A stretch of DNA of 47,260 bases from an uncultured Peptococcaceae bacterium (GTDB taxonomy: Bacteria > Bacillota > Peptococcia > Peptococcales > Peptococcaceae): positions 1 to 47,260 of the forward strand of contig CABQBF010000004.1 in NCBI GenBank assembly GCA_902462325.1, written 5' to 3'. Both the position numbers and the translations under genes were made by a program. Under the pieces are notes generated by a model that was not told the DNA's origin, ran no database searches, and saw only the letters and a list, made by a program, of their open reading frames with translations. Positions 15,204 to 23,684 of this stretch are shown piece by piece (the first letter of the stretch is position 1; each line of letters begins with the position of its first letter).

Positions 15204-17457
15204 TAAAACCAAGAAAGGTAAATCTTTCTTATTGCATAGCTGCCGCAGCTATTGGTGGCTGGCCGTGATCTGCTCGGTGGTTTATGGCTTTGCCGGGCCG
15301 GTTTACACCTTGCTGAAGCTGGACAGTGTGACCAGACCGTCTATGAGTAACTATCAGGCTGCCAGCACCGAGGAAAGCCTATTGGCAGTCCAGCTTGAAA
15401 ATATGGTCAGATGGCTCCACGTGGAAGGCTTTATCATGCTGTATGTTTCCGCTGTGGTGCTGGCTGCCGTCATTGGCTGCGTGATGTTCTTTTACTTGCA
15501 GCAGAAAAAGCAGGTTCATTTTTATCATAGTCAACCTATCAGCCGTACCCGCTTATTTCTCAATCAATATTTTACAGGATTGTTGGTAAACGTGATTCCT
15601 TTGCTGGTGATGCTGGCTATCTCCTGCTTGCTGGTGATAGGCTATCATCTGGGCGCCGCTTTAAATCTGGCAGCGATTTTGATCCATGTAGGCCATCTGT
15701 TGCTGTTCATTCTGGCCAGTTACAGTATAGCCATATTGAGCAGCCAATTGGCCGGCACCATGCTGACCCAAATGGCGCTGAACGCGGTGCTGCATGTGTG
15801 CGTACCGGCGGCAGCCTGGATGGTCCATTTGATGTATAGTATGTTTTTCGCCACCTATGCCAACAGTTCGGCGCTGATTGTAGCTTCGCTGAAGTTCTCA
15901 CCATTGTGTGCGGCGTTCGCTTATATCAATGCAGTGCCCAATCTTTCTTTTTCCCAGACGATGAGCGCTGTCCCTATGGCTGGCAGTATGATTGCAGCCC
16001 TGCTGATGATGGCTGCCATTCTTACCGCGCTGTCCTGGCTGCTTTATCAGAAACGGCCCAGCGAGGCTACCGGCAAAGCGCTGGTTTATCCCATTAGCCA
16101 GCCTATTTTAAAGGCCTATCTGATGTTTATCGTTGCCATTGGAGCTGGCATGGTGTTTTCACTGGCTGGCAGCAAATTATTTTTCTACTTCGCGATAATT
16201 GTATTTGCCATTTTGACACACATGACCTGCGAGGTGATCATCCAGCATGACTTTAAGGCCATGGGCAACAAACTGCCCCAGTGTGCCGTCATCTTACTGT
16301 TGATTTTAGCTTTCGTGGGTGTATTCCGCTTCGATTTGCTGGGCTATGACAGCTATCTGCCCCAGCCCGCTCAGGTGGAAAAGGTGGCTCTGACAGTGAG
16401 CGAAGCAGAGCAAGCCAGTTCTGTGAACTATGACCTGTTAGGCAACATCTGTTACAGTCAGGATGAAACGGTGAAGCAGGCCGTTTATGATTTGCTGCAG
16501 CCGGTGGTGCAGGAAAAGCAGTATCGCGGCAGCGACTTTGAATGGCTGCAAAATTCTTACGAATATATCGAGGACAGCAGCCCGATTACGGTGCGATATG
16601 TGCTGAAAAACGGCAGGGAAGTACAGCGCAATTACTATATGGTGCCCCGCAGCGCCATTGCGGAAAACTATGAGAAACTGTATAATCAAGCGGCTTATCG
16701 GGAAGCGCTGTATGGCGGAGTGCTGCAACTGCAGCCCGACTATTTGAATGGTATGATGGTTGATGAGTCTTGGTTGTTTGGTCGAAGTGGCAGCGATTCC
16801 ATTGTTTTAATAGAGGAAGATGGGCGCAGATATGCAGAAACCAGAGCAGGCGGCGCTGAGGGATCATCGACAGAGGATGTAGACGGCTATGCACAGGCCA
16901 AACAGATTTTGGCCGCCTATCAGCAGGATTTGCGGGAGCGTCAGTTCAGCGCCATCACCCAAGTGAAGCGATATAATCTGGCGTTAGAGGGGCCGCAAGG
17001 CTTCAACGATGTGTATCAAAGTTATCAGACCTGGGATTTGCCGGTTTATGCTGCTGACAAACGTACGATGGCAGTATTAGCAGAAATGAATCTTGCCGAA
17101 ATAAATTCCAATTACAGTGAAGCGTTGATTTTCCGCTGCACACCGTCAAGTGAAGGGAAATTGCGGGATATGATGAATGTCGTTGTAGCTGATATGCAGG
17201 ATGAATACGGGTATGTTAATTTGTCTGCCCAAGACTGTATCGAACAGTTAGAAGGCGTAGCGCAGCCTACCGGTCATATTACCGGCACAGAGGCCGTGGG
17301 ACAATTTATCCAAAGCACCAGTTTGTTGAGAAGCGGCGGTATCTTCTGTGATTTTGACGACAGTCACTTTGTATTGTTGCGGGATAACCAGAGCGACGGC
17401 GGCCAGTGGTCTCTGCAGTTGCTGTACAGTGATACACTGCCGGCGCAGTATCAGTAA
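15178..17457 (+). CDS. Large ABC permease of the YtrA-type operon
   Basis: A 759-residue membrane protein. Residues about 25-395 contain several hydrophobic helices (WWLAVICSVVYGFAGPVYTL; FIMLYVSAVVLAAVIGCVMF; later LKAYLMFIVAIGAGMVFSLA), resembling the ABC-2-like permeases encoded beside YtrB ATPases. Residues 400-759 are soluble, rich in Tyr, Gln and Ser, and probably exposed outside the cell, because they follow the last helix (PQCAVILLLILAFVGVFRF). This large ectodomain resembles none I can name. The ATG at 15178 lies inside the ATPase gene. The C-terminal part has plain base composition, with no frameshift. Confidence 0.8.
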   Translation: MTSNSLSTNKTKKGKSFLLHSCRSYWWLAVICSVVYGFAGPVYTLLKLDSVTRPSMSNYQAASTEESLLAVQLENMVRWLHVEGFIMLYVSAVVLAAVIGCVMFFYLQQKKQVHFYHSQPISRTRLFLNQYFTGLLVNVIPLLVMLAISCLLVIGYHLGAALNLAAILIHVGHLLLFILASYSIAILSSQLAGTMLTQMALNAVLHVCVPAAAWMVHLMYSMFFATYANSSALIVASLKFSPLCAAFAYINAVPNLSFSQTMSAVPMAGSMIAALLMMAAILTALSWLLYQKRPSEATGKALVYPISQPILKAYLMFIVAIGAGMVFSLAGSKLFFYFAIIVFAILTHMTCEVIIQHDFKAMGNKLPQCAVILLLILAFVGVFRFDLLGYDSYLPQPAQVEKVALTVSEAEQASSVNYDLLGNICYSQDETVKQAVYDLLQPVVQEKQYRGSDFEWLQNSYEYIEDSSPITVRYVLKNGREVQRNYYMVPRSAIAENYEKLYNQAAYREALYGGVLQLQPDYLNGMMVDESWLFGRSGSDSIVLIEEDGRRYAETRAGGAEGSSTEDVDGYAQAKQILAAYQQDLRERQFSAITQVKRYNLALEGPQGFNDVYQSYQTWDLPVYAADKRTMAVLAEMNLAEINSNYSEALIFRCTPSSEGKLRDMMNVVVADMQDEYGYVNLSAQDCIEQLEGVAQPTGHITGTEAVGQFIQSTSLLRSGGIFCDFDDSHFVLLRDNQSDGGQWSLQLLYSDTLPAQYQ

Positions 17458-17645
17458 GATTGCATCGAGTGGTATCTTGATGGATAAGGCTGTTGCGAAA
17501 ATAGCAGAAATGCTATTGGCGCAGCAGCCTTTTTTACGCTCGAAAAACAGGTACTTAGCTTATACCATAGTTTCAATTTATCTGATACGTGTCGCTTTAA
17601 GACGTAAATTTTGCGATAATTTTTTGACGTTTCTGTTGCATACTA

Positions 17646-17674
17646 TTGTATTTCCCGGCAAATTATGCTATATT
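17646..17674 (+). promoter_or_regulatory. Promoter of the potD-like gene
   Basis: TTGTAT (17646-17651), a 17-nt spacer and TATATT (17669-17674) lie 77 bp before the ATG at 17751. No terminator is evident between the ABC permease stop and this promoter. Confidence 0.65.
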
Positions 17675-17750
17675 GCATATGTTCCATTCTGCCAATGTGA
17701 GGGTTCACAAAGGTTGGGCAATTTAATCTGAAGAAAAAGGAGTGCTGTGG

Positions 17751-18833
17751 ATGAAAAAAGTAGTTGCAGTATTATTGACAGCCATGTTGCTGTTGACAGG
17801 ATGTGGAGGTTCGGGCGCCAGTAGTGCCGATGCTGTGGAAAAGTATGGTTCCGATACGTTAAAGGTTTACAACTGGGGCGAATATGTTGGGGATAATGTT
17901 GTCTCCGATTTTGAAAAAGAGTTTGGCGTAAAAGTGATTTATGAAATGTTTGATTCTAATGAAATGATGTATACCAAGCTGCAGGCCGGTGATTCTTATG
18001 ATGTGCTGGTGCCGTCCGATTATATGATTGAACGGCTTATTAACGAAGGTATGCTGCAGGAGTTGGATTTGGATTTAATTCCGAATATTGTGAATTTGGC
18101 CGATGGCGTGAAGGCGCTTCCTTACGACCCGGATAATACCTATTCTGTGCCATATTTCTGGGGCAGCGTTGGCATTGTGTATAACCAGAATAACGTCGAT
18201 TATGCCGACTTGGAAGCAGAAGGCTATAATATTTTAAAAGACGCCAAATATGCTGGCAAAATTTATATGTATGATTCGGAGCGGGATTCTTTCATGGTGG
18301 CCTTTAAAGCGCTGGGCTATTCGATGAATACGGAAAACGAAGCGGAAATCGACGCTGCTTACAACTGGCTGATGGAACAGCGTCAGACCATGGATCCGGC
18401 TTATGTGGCCGATGAAGTGATCGACGGCATGATTAACGGCAACAAAGATATGGCTGTGGTATATAGCGGCGATGCTGCTACCATTCTGGCGGAAAATGAA
18501 GATATGCGGTTTTATCTGCCTAAAGAGGGCACCAATTTGTGGAGCGACGCTATGGTAATTCCGGCCAATGCAGAAAATCCTAAGCTGGCCCATGAATTTA
18601 TCAATTACATTTTAACCTATGAGGCTTCTTATGATAACAGCGAAACCGTTGGTTACACCTCGTCCAATCAGGAAGTTATTGACGAGCTGAGCGGAGAAGG
18701 CGGCTATTTTGAAGGCAATGAAGCTTATCTGCCTCGAGATGGTTACGACAAAGATGAAGTATTTGAAGACAATCAGGTATTGAAGGAACGTTTGACGCAG
18801 TTGTGGATTAAGGTAAAAGCTGGCGGACAGTAA
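17751..18833 (+). CDS. potD: Spermidine/putrescine-binding lipoprotein (PotD-like)
   Basis: A 360-residue extracytoplasmic binding protein that captures polyamines for an ABC importer. The signal peptide ends in the lipobox LLTGC, with Cys18 the lipidated residue. The mature part shows family features: LKVYNWGEYVGDNVVSDFEK, AGDSYDVLVPSDYMIERLI, VPYFWGSVGIVYN and MAVVYSGDAATI. Acidic and aromatic residues in these segments normally hold the polyamine. ATG 17751 follows AAAAGGAG; the upstream ATG at 17742 is too close to that site. No potABC genes are next to it, so the ATPase and permeases must lie elsewhere. Confidence 0.9.
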   Translation: MKKVVAVLLTAMLLLTGCGGSGASSADAVEKYGSDTLKVYNWGEYVGDNVVSDFEKEFGVKVIYEMFDSNEMMYTKLQAGDSYDVLVPSDYMIERLINEGMLQELDLDLIPNIVNLADGVKALPYDPDNTYSVPYFWGSVGIVYNQNNVDYADLEAEGYNILKDAKYAGKIYMYDSERDSFMVAFKALGYSMNTENEAEIDAAYNWLMEQRQTMDPAYVADEVIDGMINGNKDMAVVYSGDAATILAENEDMRFYLPKEGTNLWSDAMVIPANAENPKLAHEFINYILTYEASYDNSETVGYTSSNQEVIDELSGEGGYFEGNEAYLPRDGYDKDEVFEDNQVLKERLTQLWIKVKAGGQ

Positions 18834-18912
18834 GCAGTTTTTTTCAGCAGGAATTGGTATTCTTCATGCAGAATGCTTATGATGTATGATTTTGCGAGAG
18901 GAGAGATATACT

Positions 18913-19110
18913 ATGGCTAAAAAATTAATGCTGGATTTGAACAAATGTCCTGCCAATCATAGCTGCCCGGCGGTAAAGGTCTGTCCTATGGACGCTTTGC
19001 ATCAGCATGACGACCACAGCGCGCCGGAAATCAATTATAATACCTGCGTGGCTTGTGGTGCATGTACGAGAGTTTGCGGCAAGCAGGCGTTACAACTTGT
19101 AGAAGAATAA
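18913..19110 (+). CDS. Small 4Fe-4S ferredoxin-like protein
   Basis: A 65-residue iron-sulfur protein. The C-terminal half has a canonical CVACGACTRVC motif (CxxCxxCxxxC type) followed by GKQAL. The N-terminal half has cysteines spaced as CPANHSCPAVKVCP, so it could bind a second cluster though with non-standard spacing; the intervening loop is His-rich (HQHDDHS). ATG 18913 follows GAGAGGAGAG. Role: electron transfer, partner unknown. The terminator behind it suggests a monocistronic transcript with partial read-through to the permease gene. Confidence 0.85.
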   Translation: MAKKLMLDLNKCPANHSCPAVKVCPMDALHQHDDHSAPEINYNTCVACGACTRVCGKQALQLVEE

Positions 19111-19113
19111 GAG

Positions 19114-19161
19114 AAAAGGGCAGTTGCAAAATAGAGTTCTGTTTTGTGGCGGCCCTTTTTT
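19114..19161 (+). terminator. Terminator between ferredoxin and AI-2E permease genes
   Basis: AAAAGGGC (19114-19121) pairs with GCCCTTTT (19152-19159), and the inner GCAAAA/TTTTGT pairs extend it. A T-run ends the hairpin 16 bp before the next start codon. Confidence 0.8.
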
Positions 19162-19177
19162 GCAGGAGGCGTGGGTT

Positions 19178-20317
19178 ATGGATAAAAAGCTGTTTCGCAG
19201 TTATCTGCTGTTGATTACTTTTACCGTGCTATTGGTGTTGGTGGTTACAAAAATTGATTTGCTGGCTGGCGGTGTTGCCGTCATTTTGCGGCTGTTAAAA
19301 CCGTTCTTTATCGGCTTTGCCATTGCCTTTGTGCTGAATATCCCCTACGAGGCCATTCGCCGCGCTCTGTACAAATATAGCCGTAGCAGGGGAATGCAGA
19401 AGCTAAGCAAGCCTTTGGGGATTGTGGGTGCGTATGTATTGAGCTTTGGCATTTTTGGCGGCGTGATTGCTATCGTCATTCCAGAAGTGGTACACAGCGT
19501 CAATATGCTTGTCAATAACAGCGATACCTATATGCAAAATTTCCAGTCGGTGTTAGTTTGGCTCAGTCAGTTTGACCTGCCCCAATTAACCGATTGGGAT
19601 TTGAACACACTTTTTGATAGTTTGCAGCAAGAATTACAGGGCCTGATGGAGCAGACCATCAACGCCATGTCGGTGTTGTTTCCACAAATTTTTAACGTCA
19701 CCACCAACATTGTGCAGGGCGTGGTCAATACGGTAATTGGGCTGATTGTGTCCATTTATCTGCTTTCCAGCAAGGAAACGCTGTGCCGGCAAGTAAAACG
19801 GATGACGTATGCCTTTTTGCCTCGCCGTGTGGCCGACGAATGCGTGGAAGTTTGCCAGCTCATCAGCCAGTGCTTCAGCAATTTTGTCAGCGGTCAGTTG
19901 ATGGAAGCCTGTATTTTGGGGCTGTTGTGCTTTATCGGCATGCGCATTTTCCGTTTTGAATATGCCTTTTTGATTAGCCTGTTGGTGGGGGTTTCCGCCA
20001 TTGTGCCGGTGGTAGGCGCTTTTATCGGCACCATTCCGGCAGTGTTTCTGCTGTTTTTGGTGGAGCCCATGCAGGCTGTATGGTTTATCGTGTTCATTGT
20101 GGTGCTACAGCAGATTGAAGGCAATCTGATTTATCCCAAAGTGGTGGGAGAATCGGTGGGGCTGCCGTCGCTGTGGGTGCTGATGGGCATTGTGGTAGGC
20201 GGCGGGTTAGGCGGTATCTTGGGTATGCTGCTGGGCGTGCCGCTGTTTACCGTGGTCTATAAGCTGTTGAGTCAGGCCACACAGCAGCGGCTGGCTCAGA
20301 AAAATCTGAAATTGTGA
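19178..20317 (+). CDS. AI-2E family (PerM-like) membrane permease
   Basis: A 379-residue protein with about eight membrane helices. Family features include the N-terminal LLKPFFIGFAIAFVLNIPYE, the long amphipathic mid-region, and the C-terminal VSAIVPVVGAFIGTIPAVFL and IEGNLIYPKVVGESVGLP segments diagnostic of AI-2E/PerM proteins. Members are variously reported as autoinducer exporters or Na+(Li+)/H+ antiporters, so the substrate is not assigned. ATG 19178 follows GGAGG; the longer open frame from 19124 reads through the terminator and is rejected. Confidence 0.92.
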   Translation: MDKKLFRSYLLLITFTVLLVLVVTKIDLLAGGVAVILRLLKPFFIGFAIAFVLNIPYEAIRRALYKYSRSRGMQKLSKPLGIVGAYVLSFGIFGGVIAIVIPEVVHSVNMLVNNSDTYMQNFQSVLVWLSQFDLPQLTDWDLNTLFDSLQQELQGLMEQTINAMSVLFPQIFNVTTNIVQGVVNTVIGLIVSIYLLSSKETLCRQVKRMTYAFLPRRVADECVEVCQLISQCFSNFVSGQLMEACILGLLCFIGMRIFRFEYAFLISLLVGVSAIVPVVGAFIGTIPAVFLLFLVEPMQAVWFIVFIVVLQQIEGNLIYPKVVGESVGLPSLWVLMGIVVGGGLGGILGMLLGVPLFTVVYKLLSQATQQRLAQKNLKL

Positions 20318-20377
20318 GAATAAAGTTGAAAAGTAGAAGAAACGGAAAGCGACAAATGGAACCAGGAGGAACTACAA

Positions 20378-20662
20378 GTGGATAGTAAAATATCAGATAT
20401 TATATAGAAGTTGAAGGAAGCCATGCAACAGGCAGCTTTCACAGGCGATAAATATCAGTTTCAAGATCCGGCGTATGAAATTGTAGACGAACTGGAGCTG
20501 TGTGACAATCCTTTTGATGCGGTCAGACCGATTTTGCAGCTCATTGAAAACGGGCCTGCTATTGATTTTGGCAGCCCCGGGCCATTAGGAAGCTTTTTGA
20601 AAACCCTGGAACAGAAGCCGTGGCTGGCACAATTTTGGAAAGATGAACTTGAAAAATTGTAA
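20378..20662 (+). pseudogene. Small gene interrupted by an in-frame amber codon
   Basis: A strong AGGAGG precedes GTG 20378, which opens MDSKISDII and then meets TAG at 20405-20407. The same frame continues without interruption for 84 more codons to the TAA at 20660-20662, giving an acidic helical protein (QQAAFTGDKYQFQDPAYEIV and ENGPAIDFGSPGPLGSFLKT). The in-frame continuation suggests one ancestral gene of about 94 residues broken by a single substitution. TTG 20411 or ATG 20423 would need a new ribosome site, which is not seen. Family is unknown; the size and the acidic, helical sequence would suit an immunity-like protein, but that is a guess. Confidence 0.6.
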
Positions 20663-20783
20663 AGAGCAAGTATTTCTTTAGCATGAAGAACTGGTGCAGA
20701 AAGTACGAGAGGACTTTTAGTTTCAATTTAAAAATATCAGAATGCTTCCAAACTTAGGAGTAAATTTGGAAAAACGTGTGAAT

Positions 20784-20858
20784 ATGAAAATCAATTACAA
20801 GTGTGTTATAAAGGGAAATGATGTGATTGGATATAGGGTAAAGTATGATGTTACATAA
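20784..20858 (+). pseudogene. Very short ORF, possible gene remnant
   Basis: A 24-codon frame (KGNDVIGYRVKYDVT at its end) preceded by TTAGGAG at a long distance. The sequence resembles the beginning of a longer protein that stops early. It is the only thing I can discern in the 270-bp gap between the amber-interrupted gene and the leuA promoter. Confidence 0.25.
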
Positions 20859-20929
20859 ATTATGGGTATTTAAATTGGCATCGAGTGTTTGCACGGATTT
20901 TTACAATAAGAACTTTTCAAATTCAATGG

Positions 20930-20958
20930 TTGACAACAACAAATCCTTTGTCTATAAT
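20930..20958 (+). promoter_or_regulatory. Consensus promoter of the leuA transcript
   Basis: TTGACA (20930-20935), a 17-nt spacer and TATAAT (20953-20958) match the consensus exactly. The start point would be near 20965, at the beginning of the T-box leader. Confidence 0.9.
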
Positions 20959-20964
20959 AAATAG

Positions 20965-21232
20965 CAGTTGCATAAGAAAAAGACTGCGATAGGGAAGAGT
21001 AGCCCGCTGAAAGCAACAGAGAACTGCCGGCTGGTGCAAGGCAGGTGCGGAAGGCTGGTGAACTGGCCCTGGAGTCGCTGTTTTGAAGATCAAGTAGGAA
21101 TGGCCGGAGTCCCGCCGTTACAGGGATTAAGTGGGCGATAGCATTTGTTTAGTTGCTGTCGTCAAATGGAGTGGTACCGCGGAATTTGTCCTTTTTTCGT
21201 CTCTGGCAACGGAGAGAAAAAGGGCTTTTTTA
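20965..21232 (+). ncRNA. T-box riboswitch, presumably tRNA-Leu responsive
   Basis: The leader contains the conserved T-box core TGGAGTGGTACCGCG (21167-21181) and then a terminator formed by a CCTTTTTTCGTCTC arm from 21190 and a GAGAGAAAAAGGG arm ending near 21224, with a T-run at 21225-21231. The TGGT bulge would pair with the ACCA end of a tRNA with discriminator A, as in tRNA-Leu. Upstream stem I lies in 20980-21130. The downstream gene, leuA, sets the amino acid; I did not resolve the specifier codon with confidence. When uncharged tRNA binds, the antiterminator forms and leuA is read. Confidence 0.88.
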
Positions 21233-21366
21233 TTGTCTGCCGAAAGCGGGCGGTAAAGTCTGCGGGAGAAACGCAGAACGTCCTGCGGTGGCTGGTTCTG
21301 TCACTGCATACAGGATATTTTATACAGAACGTGAACAGTGTGAGAGAAACAGGAGGAGAGTTAATC

Positions 21367-23037
21367 ATGGAAGGATATCAGAAGTACGAAAAAGCATATT
21401 TTATGCCGCCAGAACCATGCTACGATTGGGTGAAAAAAGACGCCATTGACAAGGCGCCCATTTGGTGCAGTGTTGATTTGCGGGACGGCAACCAGGCGCT
21501 CATCGAGCCTATGAGTTTGGACGAAAAATTGGAATTTTTCCAGTTACTGCTGGATGTGGGCTTTAAGGAAATTGAAGTAGGCTTTCCTGCCGCTTCGGAA
21601 ACCGAGTATCAATTTTTGCGCGCTTTAATTGAAAATAAGATGATTCCTGACGACGTTACCATTCAGGTGCTGACCCAGGCCCGGGAGCATATCATCCGCA
21701 AAACCTTTGAAGCTATCGACGGTGCGCCCCATGCAGTGGTACACATGTATAACTCTACTTCTGTCAATCAGCGGGAGCAGGTGTTCCGCAAATCAAAAGA
21801 AGAAATCAAAAAGATTGCGATAGAAGGGGCCAAATTGCTCAACGAGCTGGCCAAAGAAATCAAAGGCGACGTTACTTTTGAATACAGTCCAGAAAGCTTT
21901 ACCGGCACCGAAGTAGACTATGCATTGGATGTGTGCAACGCTGTGCTGGATGTTTGGCAGCCCCGTCCAGAGCGCAAAATTATCATTAATTTGCCAGCTA
22001 CCATTGAAACCTCGCTGCCCCATGTGTATGCCAGCCAAGTAGAATATATGAGCAAGCATCTGAAATATCGGGAAAATGTGGTGATTTCACTGCATCCGCA
22101 CAATGACCGTGGCTGTGGCGTGGCTGATGCGGAGCTGGGCCTTCTGGCCGGTGCTGACCGCATTGAGGCACTTTATTCGGCCAACGGCGAACGAACCGGC
22201 AATGTGGATGTGATTACGCTGGCTATGAATATGTATGCCCACGGTGTAGACCCAGAATTGAATTTCCATGACATGGCCCATATCAGCCAAACCTATGAAC
22301 GGCTGACCCGTATGCATGTACATCCGCGGCAGCCATACGGTGGCTCTTTGGTGTTTACCGCCTTTTCCGGTTCCCATCAGGATGCTATTGCCAAGGGCAT
22401 GAACTATCGGCAGGAAAAAAATCTGTCCACCTGGTCAGTACCATATCTACCCATTGACCCGCAAGACGTGGGCCGCACCTACGATTCAGACGTTATCCGC
22501 ATTAACAGCCAGTCGGGGAAAGGTGGCGTCAGCTACATTTTGAAACAGAGCTATGGCATTACCCTGCCCGATAAGATGAAAGAAGAATTTGGCTATGCGG
22601 TAAAAGATGTATCGGACAAAGAGCATAAGGAATTAACGCCGGAATGGATTTATTCCATTTTGGAAAATAAATATATCGATATTGAAGAACATTTTACGGT
22701 AGATGAATTCCATTTCCGTCAGAAGGAAGACGGTGGCATCGCAGCGGTGGTGACCATGACCATGAAGGGCGAAACCAAAACCATCGAAACCGAAGGCAAT
22801 GGTCGTCTGGATGCAGTGAGCAAAGCGCTGAAGATTGGTCTGGGCTTCTCCTATGAATTGACCGATTACAAGGAACACTCCTTATCCAAAGGCTCTTCCT
22901 CGAAGGCTATGTCCTATGTAGCCATCACTCAGAAGGGTAAGATGGTCTGGGGTATCGGCATCGATGAAGATATCATCGAATCGTCCATTGAGGCGTTATG
23001 TGCGGCCATTAATCGCTTAGATATCTGGAATAGCTAA
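21367..23037 (+). CDS. leuA: 2-isopropylmalate synthase, long actinobacterial/fungal type
   Basis: A 556-residue enzyme joining acetyl-CoA and 2-oxoisovalerate in the first step of leucine synthesis. The barrel domain opens with APIWCSVDLRDGNQALIEPM, carries VGFKEIEVGFPAASETEYQF and IQVLTQAREH, and contains the metal-binding HPHNDRG (near residue 240). The C-terminal domain from about residue 430 is the LeuA dimer/leucine-feedback region (GGVSYILKQ, then TEGNGRLDAVSKAL). These features match the long type known from actinobacteria and fungi. ATG 21367 follows AGGAGGAG; an open frame back to 21145 runs through the T-box and is not coding. Expression is controlled by the T-box upstream. Confidence 0.96.
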   Translation: MEGYQKYEKAYFMPPEPCYDWVKKDAIDKAPIWCSVDLRDGNQALIEPMSLDEKLEFFQLLLDVGFKEIEVGFPAASETEYQFLRALIENKMIPDDVTIQVLTQAREHIIRKTFEAIDGAPHAVVHMYNSTSVNQREQVFRKSKEEIKKIAIEGAKLLNELAKEIKGDVTFEYSPESFTGTEVDYALDVCNAVLDVWQPRPERKIIINLPATIETSLPHVYASQVEYMSKHLKYRENVVISLHPHNDRGCGVADAELGLLAGADRIEALYSANGERTGNVDVITLAMNMYAHGVDPELNFHDMAHISQTYERLTRMHVHPRQPYGGSLVFTAFSGSHQDAIAKGMNYRQEKNLSTWSVPYLPIDPQDVGRTYDSDVIRINSQSGKGGVSYILKQSYGITLPDKMKEEFGYAVKDVSDKEHKELTPEWIYSILENKYIDIEEHFTVDEFHFRQKEDGGIAAVVTMTMKGETKTIETEGNGRLDAVSKALKIGLGFSYELTDYKEHSLSKGSSSKAMSYVAITQKGKMVWGIGIDEDIIESSIEALCAAINRLDIWNS

Positions 23038-23128
23038 GACTTGTCTTTTTGCTGTCTGACTGGGCGATTTGGATTATCAATTCGATTATAAAAAGAAGAT
23101 TGGGAAAAATCTTAATAGCAGGATAACA

Positions 23129-23167
23129 AAGCAGCAGCTTTTGCCGATGGCAGAGGCTGCTGCTTTT
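23129..23167 (+). terminator. Terminator after leuA
   Basis: A perfect 10-bp stem (23129-23138 with 23156-23165) rich in GC is followed by TTTT. Confidence 0.85.
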
Positions 23168-23184
23168 AAATTTACTATTTTATA

Positions 23185-23214
23185 TTGACATAATACTATA
23201 TAATATAGTATTAT
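23185..23214 (+). promoter_or_regulatory. BlaI operator over the blaI promoter
   Basis: TTGACA (23185-23190) and TATTAT (23209-23214, 18-nt spacer) form the promoter. A perfect 11-bp inverted repeat (23190-23200 with 23204-23214, three central bases) fills the spacer and -10 region, as expected for autorepression by the BlaI-type protein encoded 46 bp downstream. Confidence 0.8.
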
Positions 23215-23259
23215 GATTATACAAAATAGAAAAAGAAAAATAGATGGGAGCGGTATAGG

Positions 23260-23640
23260 ATGAAACAACTGCAAAAAATGTCGGAAACGGAAAGAAAGAT
23301 TATGGAATTGGTTTGGCAGGCAGAGCCGCCAGTTACGGTGTCGGAAATTCAGCAAATGGCAGGCGATATGAAGGCTTGGAAGCACACGACGATAGCCACC
23401 TTTCTGCAAAATTTGTGCCAAAAAGGGGTGCTGCGTGTGGTCAAAAAGGGCAATACCAATTTGTATTACCCACAGGTTACGAAAGCTGACTATGTACATT
23501 TTGAAACCATAACCTTTTTACAGACAGTGCATCACGGCTCGTTAAAAAGCTTTATGAGCGCTTTGCTAGGCAGTAACGATGTCTGCTCCCTGGAACCGGC
23601 GCAGATTGACGAGCTGAAGGAAATGCTGAAAAAGCTGTAG
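23260..23640 (+). CDS. BlaI/MecI/CopY-family repressor
   Basis: A 126-residue winged-helix repressor. ETERKIMELVWQAEPPVTVS followed by KAWKHTTIATFLQNLCQKGV and LRVVKKGNTNLYYPQVT is the typical BlaI DNA-binding domain with wing; the C-terminal third is the dimerisation helix pair, where family members are cut by their partner protease. It is followed after 44 bp by an M56 protease gene, the standard pairing. A perfect palindrome overlaps its promoter. Targets beyond its own operon are not seen here. Confidence 0.92.
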   Translation: MKQLQKMSETERKIMELVWQAEPPVTVSEIQQMAGDMKAWKHTTIATFLQNLCQKGVLRVVKKGNTNLYYPQVTKADYVHFETITFLQTVHHGSLKSFMSALLGSNDVCSLEPAQIDELKEMLKKL

Positions 23641-23684
23641 CATGGTCTGTAGCTGTAGATTGGCGTGTGAAGGGAGGCTTTTTG

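Noticed and set aside
17348..17731. Open frame overlapping the ABC permease end and the potD promoter
   Set aside because: It overlaps the permease in another frame, lacks a ribosome site and includes the potD promoter.
21145..21366. N-terminal extension of LeuA
   Set aside because: The frame runs through the T-box core and terminator; the ATG at 21367 has the ribosome site and the family's normal N-terminus.
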